Source of the DNA: DAOUEO01 sp963763495
GTDB taxonomy: Bacteria; Chloroflexota; Dehalococcoidia; DSTF01; JALHUB01
Direction of reading: 5' to 3'
DNA: 64,000 nucleotides
Assembly: GCA_963763495.1 (NCBI GenBank)
Contig: CAVXOY010000009.1
Span: forward strand, 23,946-87,945
Below are positions 9,119-18,373 of the stretch, in pieces. The position numbers were made by a program, and so were the translations under genes. The notes under the pieces are model-generated. The model did not search any database and was not told the DNA's origin. It saw only the letters and a list, made by a program, of their open reading frames with translations. The number at the start of each line of letters is the position of its first letter. Position 1 is the stretch's first letter.

Positions 9119-10697
9119 ATGAACCGCAAGGTACTGGTCACGGACCCCATAGCACAGGACGGCATCAATGCTTTGGCCGCCCACGCGGAGGTGGACGTCA
9201 AGCTGGGCATCCCCGCGGAGGAGTTGATAAGCATTATCGGCGAATACGACGCACTGGTCGTGCGCAGCGAGACGAAGGTCACGGCGGCCGTCATCGAAGC
9301 GGCCAGGAATCTGGTGGTGATCGGACGCGCGGGCGCCGGCGTCGACAATATCGACCTGGAAGCGGCGACGCAGCGGGGGATCATCGTCGTCAATGCGCCG
9401 CTGGGGAACAGCACATCGGCCGCTGAGCACTCGATAGCGCTGATGCTGGCACTGTCGCGGCACATTCCGCAGGCCAATGCCAGCCTCAGGAGCGGCAAGT
9501 GGGATCGCAAGAGCTTCATGGGTGTGGAGGTGCGAGGGAAGACGCTGGGGATCATCGGCCTGGGTCAGATCGGGTCGGAGGTGGCGCGACGGGCGCGCGG
9601 CCTGGAGATGCACGTGGTCGCCTGCGATCCCTTTGTCTCTCAGGAGCGAGCGCAGGTTCTTGGGGTGGAGATCGTCGAGCTGGAGGATCTTTGAAGGGAT
9701 CCGACTACATTGCGATACACACGATTCTGACGCCTCAGACGAGGGGCCTCATCGGTGAGAAAGAGCTGCGGATGATGAAGCCGAGCGCCCGGATCATTAA
9801 CGTGGCCCGCGGCGGCATCGTTGACGAGGAGGCGCTGTACAAGGCTGTGGAGGAAGGGAGAATAGCGGGCGCGGCGGTGGATGTGTTCAGCAAAGAGCCG
9901 CCGGGCGACAACATCCTTTTGAAGAGCGATCGCATCATCGTCACACCGCATCTGGGGGCTTCTACGTCTGAAGCACAGGAACGGGTGGCCCTGGACGTGG
10001 CAGAACAGATCATCGCGATTTTCCGAGGGGAAGCGCCGCTGTACTCGGTCAATGCCCCTCTGGTGCCGGCAGAGACGATGGCGGTGATCGGCCCCTATCT
10101 TGAGGTCGCTATCAAGGTGGCTTCCTTGGTGACTCAGCTTAGTGAGGGTCAGTTGAGCAGCGTGGACGTGGAATACCTCGGAGAGATCGCGGACTACGAT
10201 GTGACGCCGCTCAAGGCAGCGGTCATCAAGGGGCTGTTGGAGCCGGTGAGCGAAGAGAATGTGACGATTGTGAATGCGAACCTCGTGGCCGAGCACCGGG
10301 GCCTGCGCATCAATGAGAGCAAGGGCTCCTATGAGGGGATCTACACCAATCTGGTCCGGGTGCAGGCTGCCACGAGCGCAGGGAAGATGATCGTCGCGGG
10401 GACGGCGGGACATGACGGCGCTCACATCGTCCAGATCAAGGAGTACTGGGTGGACGTCTTCCCCGGCGATGGATATCTCCTGATTTGCGAGAACGTGGAC
10501 CGGCCGGGCATGATCGGAAGCGTCGGCACAATAATGGGGCAACACAAGATCAACATTCTCACTCGATGCGCGTCTCTGCGAATGAGAAGGGCCGGGCGAT
10601 GATGGTGGTGGGGCTGGACAGCCCGGCGACCGACGAGGTGCTCAAGGAGATGGCGAAGGTGCCCGACATATTCTCCGTTCGCCAGGCCAAGGTATAG
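9119..10697 (+). CDS. serA: D-3-phosphoglycerate dehydrogenase, two frameshifts
   Basis: SerA catalyses the first step of phosphorylated serine synthesis. I see the substrate domain (SETKVTAAVIEAA, GRAGAGVDNIDL), the NAD site (GKTLGIIGLGQIGSEVARRA), the catalytic region (NVARGGIVDEEAL, then VTPHLGAST), the long intervening domain and a C-terminal ACT domain (NVDRPGMIGSVGTIMGQHKINI). It is the long form, about 525 aa. Near 9690 CTTTG should be CTTTTG, which restores LEDLLKGSDYIAIHT. Near 10560 a one-base loss splits the ACT domain, which then resumes as SMRVSANEKGRAMMVVGLDS. I chose the second ATG because GGAAGG lies six bases before it. The ACT domain implies feedback control, probably by serine. 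Confidence 0.93.
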
Positions 10698-10719
10698 GGC
10701 TCAATCCGCGCGATGGCAG

Positions 10720-10750
10720 GAGGCGTCCCTTGGGGGCGCCTCTCTTTGTT
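10720..10750 (+). terminator. Terminator after serA
   Basis: GAGGCGTCCC (10720-10729) pairs with GGGGCGCCTC (10733-10742) across a 3-base loop, with one T-G pair, followed by TCTTTGTT. It lies 22 bases after the serA stop and also faces the end of the convergent DUF1015 gene. Confidence 0.8.
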
Positions 10751-10769
10751 GGAGGGTATTCTCGCAGCC

Positions 10770-10783
10770 GGGCGGGACGCCCG
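10770..10783. repeat. Second copy of a 14-base palindromic core
   Basis: GGGCGGGACGCCCG occurs here and at 618-631, both between genes. The core is self-complementary around GGA. It may be a small dispersed palindromic repeat of this genome. Confidence 0.45.
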
Positions 10784-10804
10784 ACCTACGCGGGGTATGC
10801 GGCG

Positions 10805-12121
10805 CTAGTCGAGGGGGTACATGACGAGGCCGGTGGGCAGCTTGGGGTAGAAGTAGGTCGATTTCTGGGGCATCCGCTCGCCGGCGTCAGCCACTTCGAG
10901 TACGCGCTCCGTCGGTGTCGGATTGAGGAAGAAGGCGAGGGCGTACTGACCCGATTCCACCTGCCGCAGGGCCTCTTCGCCGTCGTGGACGAATTCCACC
11001 GGCGGTTCCGCCGCTGCGGTGATGGCCTGCTCGCTGATGCCGAGGATGCGCTGCAGTATCAGGTCCTGGAGGAGGGCGGCGTCGAGGTGACGCCAGGTGG
11101 CCGGCCGGTCGGGAGGCATCAAAGCGGCGGCTTTCTCGGGGTCTTTGACGGTGGCGATGAGGCGTTGGTTACCCGCGCGGGTAGCGATGCCGATGGCGGG
11201 GGCGTGGCGACCCGCTTCGGCGAGGAGGGCTTCCATCGCTGTCCAGTCGCCGTTCAGCCCGTCGCTGACATCTTCGAGATGGAACGCCTCGCTCAGTCTG
11301 ATCGCGAAGTCTGCGGGCACATCCGCTGTCCGGAGCAGACGGTGGGTGGGAAGGACGACGAGGCCGGGATCCGCCTGGGAGACGAGGGCGATGAGGACGA
11401 AGTTCTCCGCCTCTTCGCCACTCCAGTGCGGCGATTGGGCGCGCCTCTCGTCGCGATAGGTGAGGGCGGTCTCGTAGCGGTGGTGGCCGTCGATGATGTA
11501 GATGCTCTTGTCGCGGAAGAGATCGCTGATGCAGCCTAGGGCCGTGTTGTCGGTTATCGCGTGCAGGCGATGGCTCTGCCCGGCCGCATCTGTCGCCTCG
11601 AAGAGGAGTGAGCGGTCGGAAGCCTTTTCGAGCGTACGGTCAACTTCGCCGGCGGGATCGCGGTAGAGGCCGAGAACAGGGCTGATGTTGACGCGGCAGG
11701 CGCGGAGCAGGCTGAGGCGGTCTTCCTTGGGGCGGCTCAGGGTGCGCTCGTGGGGGCGGATTATCCCCTCGTCCCAGTTGTGGAGACGGACGCGGGCGAA
11801 GAACGCTCGCCGGGTCAGGTATTGTCCCTGATGGGTGAATCCCTGCTCGTAGACGTAGAGGGCGGGGGATGTTTCGCGCAGCAGGACGCCGTCGGCAAGC
11901 CAGCGGTGGAGGTCGGCGGCGGCGCGAGTGTAGCGATTGTCGGCGGGGGTGTCGGCGTCGCTCGTCTCGCCGTATTCCAGGCGGATGGCGTTGTAGGGGC
12001 TGCGCTGGTAGAGCTCCCGCTGCTCATCGGGCGATATGATGTCGTAGGGAGGAGCCAGGACATCGGCGATGTTGACGCTTTTCGAGAAGCGAAGGCCGGT
12101 AAAGGGGCGGATGTCTGCCAC
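10805..12121 (-). CDS. DUF1015 family protein
   Basis: This intact 438-aa protein belongs to the DUF1015 family, whose members have no agreed activity. Recognisable family segments are IRPFTGLRFS at the N-terminus, VLAPPYDIISPDEQ, NAIRLEYGE, the central YIIDGHHRYETAL and a C-terminal region. The GHHRYETA motif, with its conserved His pair and Arg, suggests a catalytic or nucleotide-handling site. The start is a GTG with GGAG eleven bases upstream. It is convergent with serA across a shared terminator, so the two are neighbours but not co-transcribed. I infer no function. Confidence 0.85.
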   Translation of the reverse strand: MADIRPFTGLRFSKSVNIADVLAPPYDIISPDEQRELYQRSPYNAIRLEYGETSDADTPADNRYTRAAADLHRWLADGVLLRETSPALYVYEQGFTHQGQYLTRRAFFARVRLHNWDEGIIRPHERTLSRPKEDRLSLLRACRVNISPVLGLYRDPAGEVDRTLEKASDRSLLFEATDAAGQSHRLHAITDNTALGCISDLFRDKSIYIIDGHHRYETALTYRDERRAQSPHWSGEEAENFVLIALVSQADPGLVVLPTHRLLRTADVPADFAIRLSEAFHLEDVSDGLNGDWTAMEALLAEAGRHAPAIGIATRAGNQRLIATVKDPEKAAALMPPDRPATWRHLDAALLQDLILQRILGISEQAITAAAEPPVEFVHDGEEALRQVESGQYALAFFLNPTPTERVLEVADAGERMPQKSTYFYPKLPTGLVMYPLD

Positions 12122-12249
12122 TTTGGCTCAGTCTCCTTTGGCTGGGAACGGCGGTTTTGTCGGTTGGGGGCGCAGTCGCGTTGACCGCCGGCGGGCCCAT
12201 ACATAGAATAGGCCAAGCCTCCCTCTTAGCATACCGTTTGGAGTGATCG

Positions 12250-12570
12250 ATGGTCTACTGTACTTTCTGCGAGATTGTGGCGAAAAGAGAGCCGGCGGAG
12301 TTCCTCTACGAGGACGATGAGGTCGTGGTGTTTCGGAACCGGCTGCGCTGGGCGCCGGTGATGCTGCTGGTCGTGCCGAGGAAGCACATGAGTCAGGAGG
12401 AGCTCTGGCAAGACATGGGCCGCGTGGGCGAGGTGGCGGTGAAGATGGGCCAGACCCACTGTCCGAACGGCTTTCGCATTCTATCGAACTTCGGTCGTGA
12501 CGCGATGCAGAGCCAGCATCACGGGCACGTCCATGTCATCGGCGGGACTTGGCTGGGAGAGTATGCGTGA
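12250..12570 (+). CDS. HIT-domain nucleotide-binding protein
   Basis: This 106-aa protein carries the HIT triad HGHVHV near residues 92-97. Earlier parts of the fold are CTFCEIVAKREPAEFLYEDD with a CxxC pair at the start, and LLVVPRKHMS. HIT proteins hydrolyse or transfer nucleoside monophosphates from dinucleotides or adenylated amines. The CxxC is the usual zinc half-site of Hint-like members. It stands alone on the plus strand between two minus-strand genes. Its natural substrate cannot be read from sequence. Confidence 0.9.
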   Translation: MVYCTFCEIVAKREPAEFLYEDDEVVVFRNRLRWAPVMLLVVPRKHMSQEELWQDMGRVGEVAVKMGQTHCPNGFRILSNFGRDAMQSQHHGHVHVIGGTWLGEYA

Positions 12571-12579
12571 GGGCGGCTG

Positions 12580-13305
12580 TCAGTTGGTCTCGCCGAGGGC
12601 CAGTCTCTGGGCCTCAAGCAGTTCGCTGATCCCTTGTTGAGCCAAGCCGAGCAGTTGCTCCATTGTGGCCCGCGTGAAGGGCGAGCTTTCGGCTGAGCCC
12701 TGCGACTCTACGAATTCCCCTTTCGCGGTCATGACGACGTTGAAGTCGACTTCGGCGCGGGAGTCCTCCTCGTAGTTGAGGTCGAGCAAGGGGACGCCGT
12801 CGACAATGCCGGCACTGATGGCGGCGACGGCATCGGTGAGGGGCATGCTCGCCAGTTCGCCGGCGGCGAGCAGCTTCTCGAATGCCTGACGGAGGGCGAC
12901 GTAGGCGCCGGTGATGGCAGCGCAGCGGGTGCCGCCGTCGGCCTTGATGACGTCGCAGTCGACGATGAAGGCGCGCTCGCCGAGGATGTCGAGGTTCGTG
13001 ACGGCGCGAAGGGAGCGGCCGATGAGGCGCTGTATCTCGTGGGTGCGCCCGCCGATGCGGCCGAGGACGGCTTCGCGGGGCGAGCGGGTGGTGGTCGAGC
13101 GAGGGAGCATGGCGTACTCGGCGGTTATCCAGCCGCTGCCGGTCGATTTCAGGAAGGGGGGCACGCGCTCGCCGAGGCTGACGGCGCAGAGGACGGCGGT
13201 GTCGCCAAGCTCGATGAAGGCGGAGCCTTCGGCGTGGGGCAGGTAGCCGGGGGTTATGCGCAGGGGGCGTATCTGGTCGGGGCGGCGGCCGTCTTTGCGT
13301 TCCAA
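12580..13305 (-). CDS. rph: Ribonuclease PH
   Basis: RNase PH is a phosphorolytic 3'-5' exoribonuclease that trims tRNA precursors. All hallmarks are present in 241 aa: RPDQIRPLRITPGY at the N-terminus, GSAFIELGDTAVLCAVS, the signature PRSTTTRSPREA, GRSLRAVT, DCDVIKADGGTRCAAITGA and the C-terminal FNVVMTAKGEFVE. The start is TTG, preceded by AAAGGAG. It is convergent with the HIT gene, their stops lying 10 bases apart. It is intact and of normal length. Confidence 0.97.
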   Translation of the reverse strand: MERKDGRRPDQIRPLRITPGYLPHAEGSAFIELGDTAVLCAVSLGERVPPFLKSTGSGWITAEYAMLPRSTTTRSPREAVLGRIGGRTHEIQRLIGRSLRAVTNLDILGERAFIVDCDVIKADGGTRCAAITGAYVALRQAFEKLLAAGELASMPLTDAVAAISAGIVDGVPLLDLNYEEDSRAEVDFNVVMTAKGEFVESQGSAESSPFTRATMEQLLGLAQQGISELLEAQRLALGETN

Positions 13306-13386
13306 GGGTGCTCCTTTCGGTTTTTCCGGGGACAGAGGGAGTATAGCATCGCCGGCGCGTCGTGAGAAGCGGAACCCACCCCTTGT

Positions 13387-15836
13387 TTAGGGCGTAGGGG
13401 TCTCAGGGGGATCGCGTTCGGTGGAGATCCACAGGCGCTCGCCGTCGGTGGAGAAGTCGATTTCGCCCTGCTGGTCGGTGCGGTAGATGAGCGTGTCGTC
13501 GAGGCGGGCGAGGGTCGCCGTCGAGGGATGGCGGAAGCGGTTGTCCTCGCCGACGGAGATGACGGCTACGAGGGGGTGGACGGCTCGCAGTAGCGACTCG
13601 CTGGTGGAGTTGGCGGAGCCGTGGTGGGCTACCTTGAGCACCGTTGCTTGCGGATCGACGTTGCTTTGGAGAAGGGCGGTTTCGCTTGCAGCCTCCAGGT
13701 CGCCCGTAAGCAGGAAGCTGGCGCGACCCCACGCTAGCTTGAGCACGACGGAGTTGTTGTTTGTGTCGTCGCTATCGGTCAGAGCGGCGTCGGCGGGAGG
13801 CCAGAGGAACTGGAGGGTCGCTCCTTCACCGAGGGCTATCCATTCGCCGCTTCTCGCCTGGTGGCAGGGGATGTCTTTTTCGTCGATGAGACGCTGCCAC
13901 TCCGCGTAGGCGTCGGTGTCGGCGGCTTGGGAGTTGGTCACGATCTCCTCTCACGTCGTAACGCTCCAGCACTGTCACCAGTCCGGCCAGGTGGTCGTCG
14001 TCGGGATGGGTCAGTATCACCATGTCGATCTTGCGGTCCCAGAAGGAAAGCTCATCGCCCAGGGCGTCGCTGACGAGACGGCCGCTGGGCCCGCCGTCGA
14101 CGAGGAGCTTGTGACCGTCCGGGGTGCGGATGAATATCGCGTCGCCCTGACCGACATCGAAGACCTTCACCTCCAGTCGATCACCGGGCGCGGAGAAGAC
14201 GGCTATCCAGACAAGGGCGGCGGCGATGGCAAGGCCACCGGCCAGCCAGACGGTCGGGATGAAGCGCAGGGGGCGACCGGCGAAGGATGCCGTCCTCGCT
14301 ACCGGTTGCAGCAGCCGTTTCACTGTCTCAAGGCCAAGCGGGCGGCGGCTCATCGACCAGGCGAGGAGACCCATCAGGGCATAGAGGACGACGGCATGGC
14401 CGGTGTTGAAGCCGCGTAGCTCCAGGGAGGCGAAAGGCAGGTCGGCGAGCAGGCGCACGGCCTCGATCATGTAGGTCAGCCCCAGCCAGGCGATCCAGCC
14501 CAGGACCGCAGCCAGCGCACTCGACGCGAGACCGGCTATGGCGACGAGGGCGGAGGTGATCATGATGAAAGGGAAGGCCGGGACGACGAGCAGGTTCGCG
14601 GGTAGGGCGACGAGCGACAGGCGCTGGAAGTGGAGGGCGATAAGGGGGAGGGTGGAAGCGACGGCGGCGATGGTGACGATGGCCGTCTCGAAGAGCATGC
14701 CCGGGAAGCCGCGAGAGAGGGAGCGGGTGTCGCTCATAAGGGGCGAGGCAGCTTGGGCTGCCCGCTCGCGCAGGAGAGGCACGAGCAGGACAAGGCCGGC
14801 AGCGGCGGCAAAGCTGAGTTGAAAGGAGACATCCTGGATCACGGGCGGGTCGAGCCCGGTCATGAGGGCGGCGGCGACGGTGAGCGATACGATTGCGCTG
14901 TTGGGTCGCCCCAGCAGGGTCGCTATGAGGTAGAGAGCGCCCATTATCGCAGCTCGCACGAGGCTGGGCGAGGCTCCGGTCAGCACGGTGTAGGCGACGA
15001 TGGCGGCGAGGGCCAGCAGGGCGGCGTTGCGCCGTCCGACGAGCCAAGCCAGGGTGCTGATGACCAGAGCCGGCCACGAGGGTGATGTTGTAGCCGGAGA
15101 GGGCGATGATGTGGGAGGTGCTGGTGGCGTTGAGGTCGTCGGTGAGGTCTTGGGGCAGCGCCGAGCGTTCGCCGAGGAGGATGCCCTGGCCCAATGAAGC
15201 CTGAGGCTCCGGCAGGGCGTTCGCCAGCACTGATGATAACTCTCGTCGCAGGGAGTGGATCGCCGCCAGCGCTCTGTTGCCCTGGCCGGACTCCGAGGAA
15301 ACGGATCTTCGGGTATTCGGCGATGGAGACGATGCCCTGTCGAGCAAGGTACTGGCGGTAGTCGAAGTCGGGGAGCACCGGCGGTGTCTCTAGCTTGCCC
15401 TCGATCTCAAGAAGATCGCCGTAGTGGTAGCGGGGGAAGAGGTCCTGCCGGAGGAGCACGCCGCCGCTGGTCGGTTGCCATTCGCCGTCCTGCTAGACCT
15501 CCTTCACTGTGAGACGCAGGCTGAGGGAGCGTGCCTTCTCCTCGGGATCGTCCGTCACCAACGCTCGGAAATGGAGCGGTGGGGTCAGCGTGCGTTGAAG
15601 ACGGCGATGCCGGTAGGATGGGCCGGCGGTTCGGTCGCCTGGAAGCGGAAGATGGCAGCGGCGAAGAGGCCGGCGCAGAGGAGGGCAAGGAGGGCCAGGG
15701 AAACGTTGTGGCGAGAAAGCGCTATCGCGGCGGCAAGAACGGCGGCGCCGCCGGCGACAACCCAAGCCAAGTCCCAACCGAGGGCACCGGCGACTGTCCC
15801 CAGGACCCAAGCTGCGGCCAGATAAGCTAGCGTCAA
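13387..15836 (-). CDS. comEC: ComEC/Rec2 competence channel protein, several frameshifts
   Basis: ComEC forms the inner-membrane channel for DNA uptake. From the TTG start there is an N-terminal membrane region (AYLAAAWVLGTVAGALG), then the OB-like DUF4131 part (YHYGDLLEIEGKLETPPVLPD). Next comes the competence domain, with LGERSALPQDL and SHIIALSGYNITL followed by the multi-helix core containing GASPSLVRAAIMG. A metallo-beta-lactamase-like domain ends it (FDVGQGDAIFI, LTHPDDDHLAG, LLTGDLE, VAHHGS). At least five frame changes are needed, near 15600, 15485, 15290, 15060 and 13945. The TTG start overlaps the comEA stop, so the two are translationally coupled. Total length, about 815 aa, is normal. 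Confidence 0.88.
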
Positions 15837-16389
15837 GGCCCAACCGTAATCAGGTCTTTGATCTTCTCGAAGGTCGCGCGAGGGATGATATCCCGTTGCA
15901 GCAGGTCGTCGATGCTGGCGAACGGGCCGTTGGCGGTGCGGGAGTCGACGATGCGCTGCGAGTAGACCTCGCCGATGCCGGGCAAGGAGTCGAGGGTCTG
16001 CGCATCGGCGGTGTTGATGTTACTGTGGTGGAGCGGTCGCGTCGGCGCTGTTCGCGGTCTGACCCTGGCGGGGCACCGTGATTGATCCTCGTCGCTCAGA
16101 GCCGCGCTAGGTTCAGAGACGAGGTCGGCGTCGGGGGCAGGGCCGCCGGCGGCGTCGAGGGCGTCGGTGATGCGGGCGCCGTCGTCGAGCGAGTAGACGC
16201 CGGGTGCTGGACGGCGCCGGTGACGTAGACCTCGATGGGCTGCCCGTCGACCGGTGGTTCGCCGAGGCGGATCTCAAGCGGTTGCCGGCCGTCACGATGC
16301 TGGAGGAAAAGAAAGACGAGCCCGATGACCACCACTGCCGTAAGGGTGACGAGGATGGTGGCCCTGTGGCGCTCCAGCCAAAGATTCAC
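15833..16389 (-). CDS. comEA: ComEA-like DNA-binding protein, frameshifted
   Basis: ComEA is a membrane-anchored periplasmic DNA receptor for transformation. The N-terminal anchor (TILVTLTAVVVIGLVFLFLQ) is followed by a SLBB-like strand region (PIEVYVTGAVQHPA). The helix-hairpin-helix end is read in a shifted frame (NINTADAQTLDSLPGIGEVYSQRIVD, shown here in part: LPGIGEVYSQRI) and stops at 15833. At least one shift lies between about 16190 and 16030. I prefer the GTG at 16389, six bases after AGGG, over an ATG at 16467 that adds an unlikely prefix. It overlaps comEC by four bases. Length is about 185 aa, normal for the family. Confidence 0.8.
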
Positions 16390-16521
16390 GGATTGTCCCT
16401 CATCCGAGATGGAGTGAGCCGCGTGCGATGTGATGCATAAGTTACATTCGCTGCCGCGTAGCGTCAAGAAGGTGTGGCACGGGCACGGATGAAGTGGATA
16501 TTCGCTCGATTATTGCTATGC

Positions 16522-16527
16522 TATACT
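16522..16527 (+). promoter_or_regulatory. Probable -10 box of argF
   Basis: TATACT lies 26 bases before the argF GTG. The -35 region is poor (TATTCG at 16499-16504). The position, just downstream of divergent comEA, fits an argF promoter. Confidence 0.4.
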
Positions 16528-16553
16528 TGCCAACGTTGAAAAGGAGACGTGTC

Positions 16554-17476
16554 GTGCGGGAAAAGACCTGTTGTCGATTGCTGACCTGACGCCTGATGAG
16601 CTGAAGCGCATCCTCGACGTGGCGCTGGATATGAAGAGGAACGGTTATTCCCGTGTCCTGGCGGGCAAGACGCTGGCGCTTCTCTTTGAGAAGGCCTCTC
16701 TGCGGACTCACGTCAGCTTCAACGTGGCGATGCAGCAGTTGGGAGGGCAGGCCGTTTATCTGGGGCAGAGCGAGGTGGGGCTGGGAACGCGCGAGCCTGT
16801 CGCCGACGTGGCCCGCGTCCTCAGCCGCTACGTCCACGGCATCGCTGCCCGCACCTACACGCAGCAGACCCTGATCGACCTGGCCGAATTCGCCGCCGTG
16901 CCGGTTGTCAACGCTCTCTCCGATGAGGAGCACCCCTGCCAGGCTGTGGCCGACCTGCTGACGGTCTTGGAGAAGAAGGGGCGTTTCTCCGGACTGACTT
17001 TGGCTTTCATCGGCGATGGCAACAACGTATCGGCGTCGCTGGTGCAGGCGGCGGCGATGGTAGGGATGAACTTTGTTATCGCCTCGCCGGAGGGCTATGG
17101 CTTGCCGGAGGAGACGGTAGCGCGGGCACGGAATTGGGCGGCAGAGAGTGGGGCTCGTATCGAAAGCGCCCGAACGCCTCGGGAAGCCGTACGAGGGGCG
17201 GATGTCGTCTACACCGATGTCTGGATCAGCATGGGTCAGGAGGATAGCTATCAGGCTAGGATGAAAGCCTTCGCCGGCTATCAGGTCAATGCCGAACTGC
17301 TTGCCGAAGCGTCGCCGGGCGCTATCTTGATGCACGACTTGCCGGCGCACCGCGGTGAGGAGATAGCGGACGAGGCGATTGAAGGGCCGCAGTCGGTGGT
17401 GTTCGATCAGGCGGAGAACCGGCTGCATGCGCAGCGGGCGATACTGGCGCTGTTGCTCGGTGAAGGTACGGACTAG
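16554..17476 (+). CDS. argF: Ornithine carbamoyltransferase, start codon region frameshifted
   Basis: ArgF makes citrulline from ornithine and carbamoyl phosphate. The carbamoyl-phosphate loop is EKASLRTHVSF (the family's S-x-R-T-R is here S-L-R-T-H). The rest includes HPCQAVADLLT, the ornithine loop region DVWISMGQE and the C-terminal MHDLPAHRGEEI, with the His-Cys-Leu-Pro motif as His-Asp-Leu-Pro. AAGGAG at 16541-16546 sits seven bases before a GTG at 16554. That frame reads V-R-E-K, but adding one G to the GGG run gives VRGKDLLSIADL, the normal N-terminus that continues without break to the stop. The apparent TTG start at 16571 is therefore an artefact of one missing base. The changes in the two substrate loops deserve a check. 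Confidence 0.9.
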
Positions 17477-17489
17477 CGCGGGCGCGGCG

Positions 17490-17519
17490 TGAGCCGACAA
17501 ACGAACCGGCTCATTTATT
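17490..17519 (+). terminator. Terminator after argF
   Basis: TGAGCCG (17490-17496) pairs with CGGCTCA (17507-17513) across a 10-base loop, followed by TTTATT. It separates argF from the cdaA run. Confidence 0.65.
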
Positions 17520-17535
17520 CCCCCGATTGAGAGCG

Positions 17536-18342
17536 ATGGAAGAACTGCTTGACTCGGTCAGAGAGAACCTGGGGCGGCTGGATGCCCGCAGCATAATTGA
17601 CATCCTTCTGATTGCCGCCTTCATCTACTGGGTGTTGCTGCTCATCCGGGGCACGACTGCGATGTCGGTCCTGCGGGGCGCCGCGATCGTCCTTATCGGA
17701 GCGTTCGTGCTCGCCCGCGTGTTCGACCTGACGGTCCTTAGCTTCATTCTCCGCAACTCGCTGATCGGGTTGTTCATAGCGATACCCATCATCTTCCAGC
17801 CGGAGTTGCGGAGAGCCCTGGAGCGTGTGGGACGGACGGGAGGGCGCGCTTGGCTAGGAAGATCCAGTTACGACGCTATCGACAACATGATCGATGCCGT
17901 GACCAGGGCTGCCGCCAATCTCTCGCAGCAGCGCCACGGCGCTCTTCTGGTGGTGGAACGGGAGACGGGCTTGGAGGACTACATCGATACCGGTGTGCGG
18001 GTTGACGCTGCCCCGTCGGCGGAGCTCTTGGAGGGCATCTTCTTTCCTAACTCGCCGTTGCACGACGGCGCGGTGATACTGAGGGAGAACCGGGTAGTGG
18101 CGGCGGCCTGCACTTTGCCCCTGGCCGAGGACACTCGCCGGGGCCAGATGGGGACACGCCATCGGGCGGCGCTCGGCATCACTGAGCGCACTGATGCGGT
18201 ATCGGTCGTGGTGTCGGAGGAGACGGGTCAGATATGTGTGGCATCGAACGGCCGGATGCTGCGCCGCCTCGATGAGGGGCGGCTACGCGCCACTTTGGCC
18301 AACCTCGTGGGAAGGACGCCGTCTGAGCGTGAGTTTGAGTAG
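17536..18342 (+). CDS. cdaA: Diadenylate cyclase CdaA
   Basis: CdaA condenses two ATP into cyclic di-AMP. Three N-terminal membrane helices (about residues 20-85) precede the DAC domain. The catalytic DGA is at about 177-179 (SPLHDGAVIL) and RHR at about 208-210 (RHRAALG). The intervening QPELRRALERVGR linker is typical. An in-frame TTG lies nine bases before the ATG I chose. It begins a tight plus-strand run with cdaR, der, plsY and gpsA. Pairing with a YbbR-domain partner is the standard arrangement of this system in Gram-positive and related bacteria. Confidence 0.96.
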   Translation: MEELLDSVRENLGRLDARSIIDILLIAAFIYWVLLLIRGTTAMSVLRGAAIVLIGAFVLARVFDLTVLSFILRNSLIGLFIAIPIIFQPELRRALERVGRTGGRAWLGRSSYDAIDNMIDAVTRAAANLSQQRHGALLVVERETGLEDYIDTGVRVDAAPSAELLEGIFFPNSPLHDGAVILRENRVVAAACTLPLAEDTRRGQMGTRHRAALGITERTDAVSVVVSEETGQICVASNGRMLRRLDEGRLRATLANLVGRTPSEREFE

Positions 18343-18373
18343 TGGGCAGGTCTAGGGAATGGGGAGATAAGAG

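Noticed and set aside
9690..9700. In-frame TGA in serA as a possible selenocysteine codon (selA is nearby)
   Set aside because: The protein continues in a different frame after the TGA, so this is a one-base loss in a T-run, not recoding. The same holds for the TGA in the GT4 gene near 45794.
16554..16575. Programmed frameshift at the start of argF
   Set aside because: No slippery heptamer or stimulatory structure is evident, and similar shifts occur in many unrelated genes here, so a missing G is simpler.
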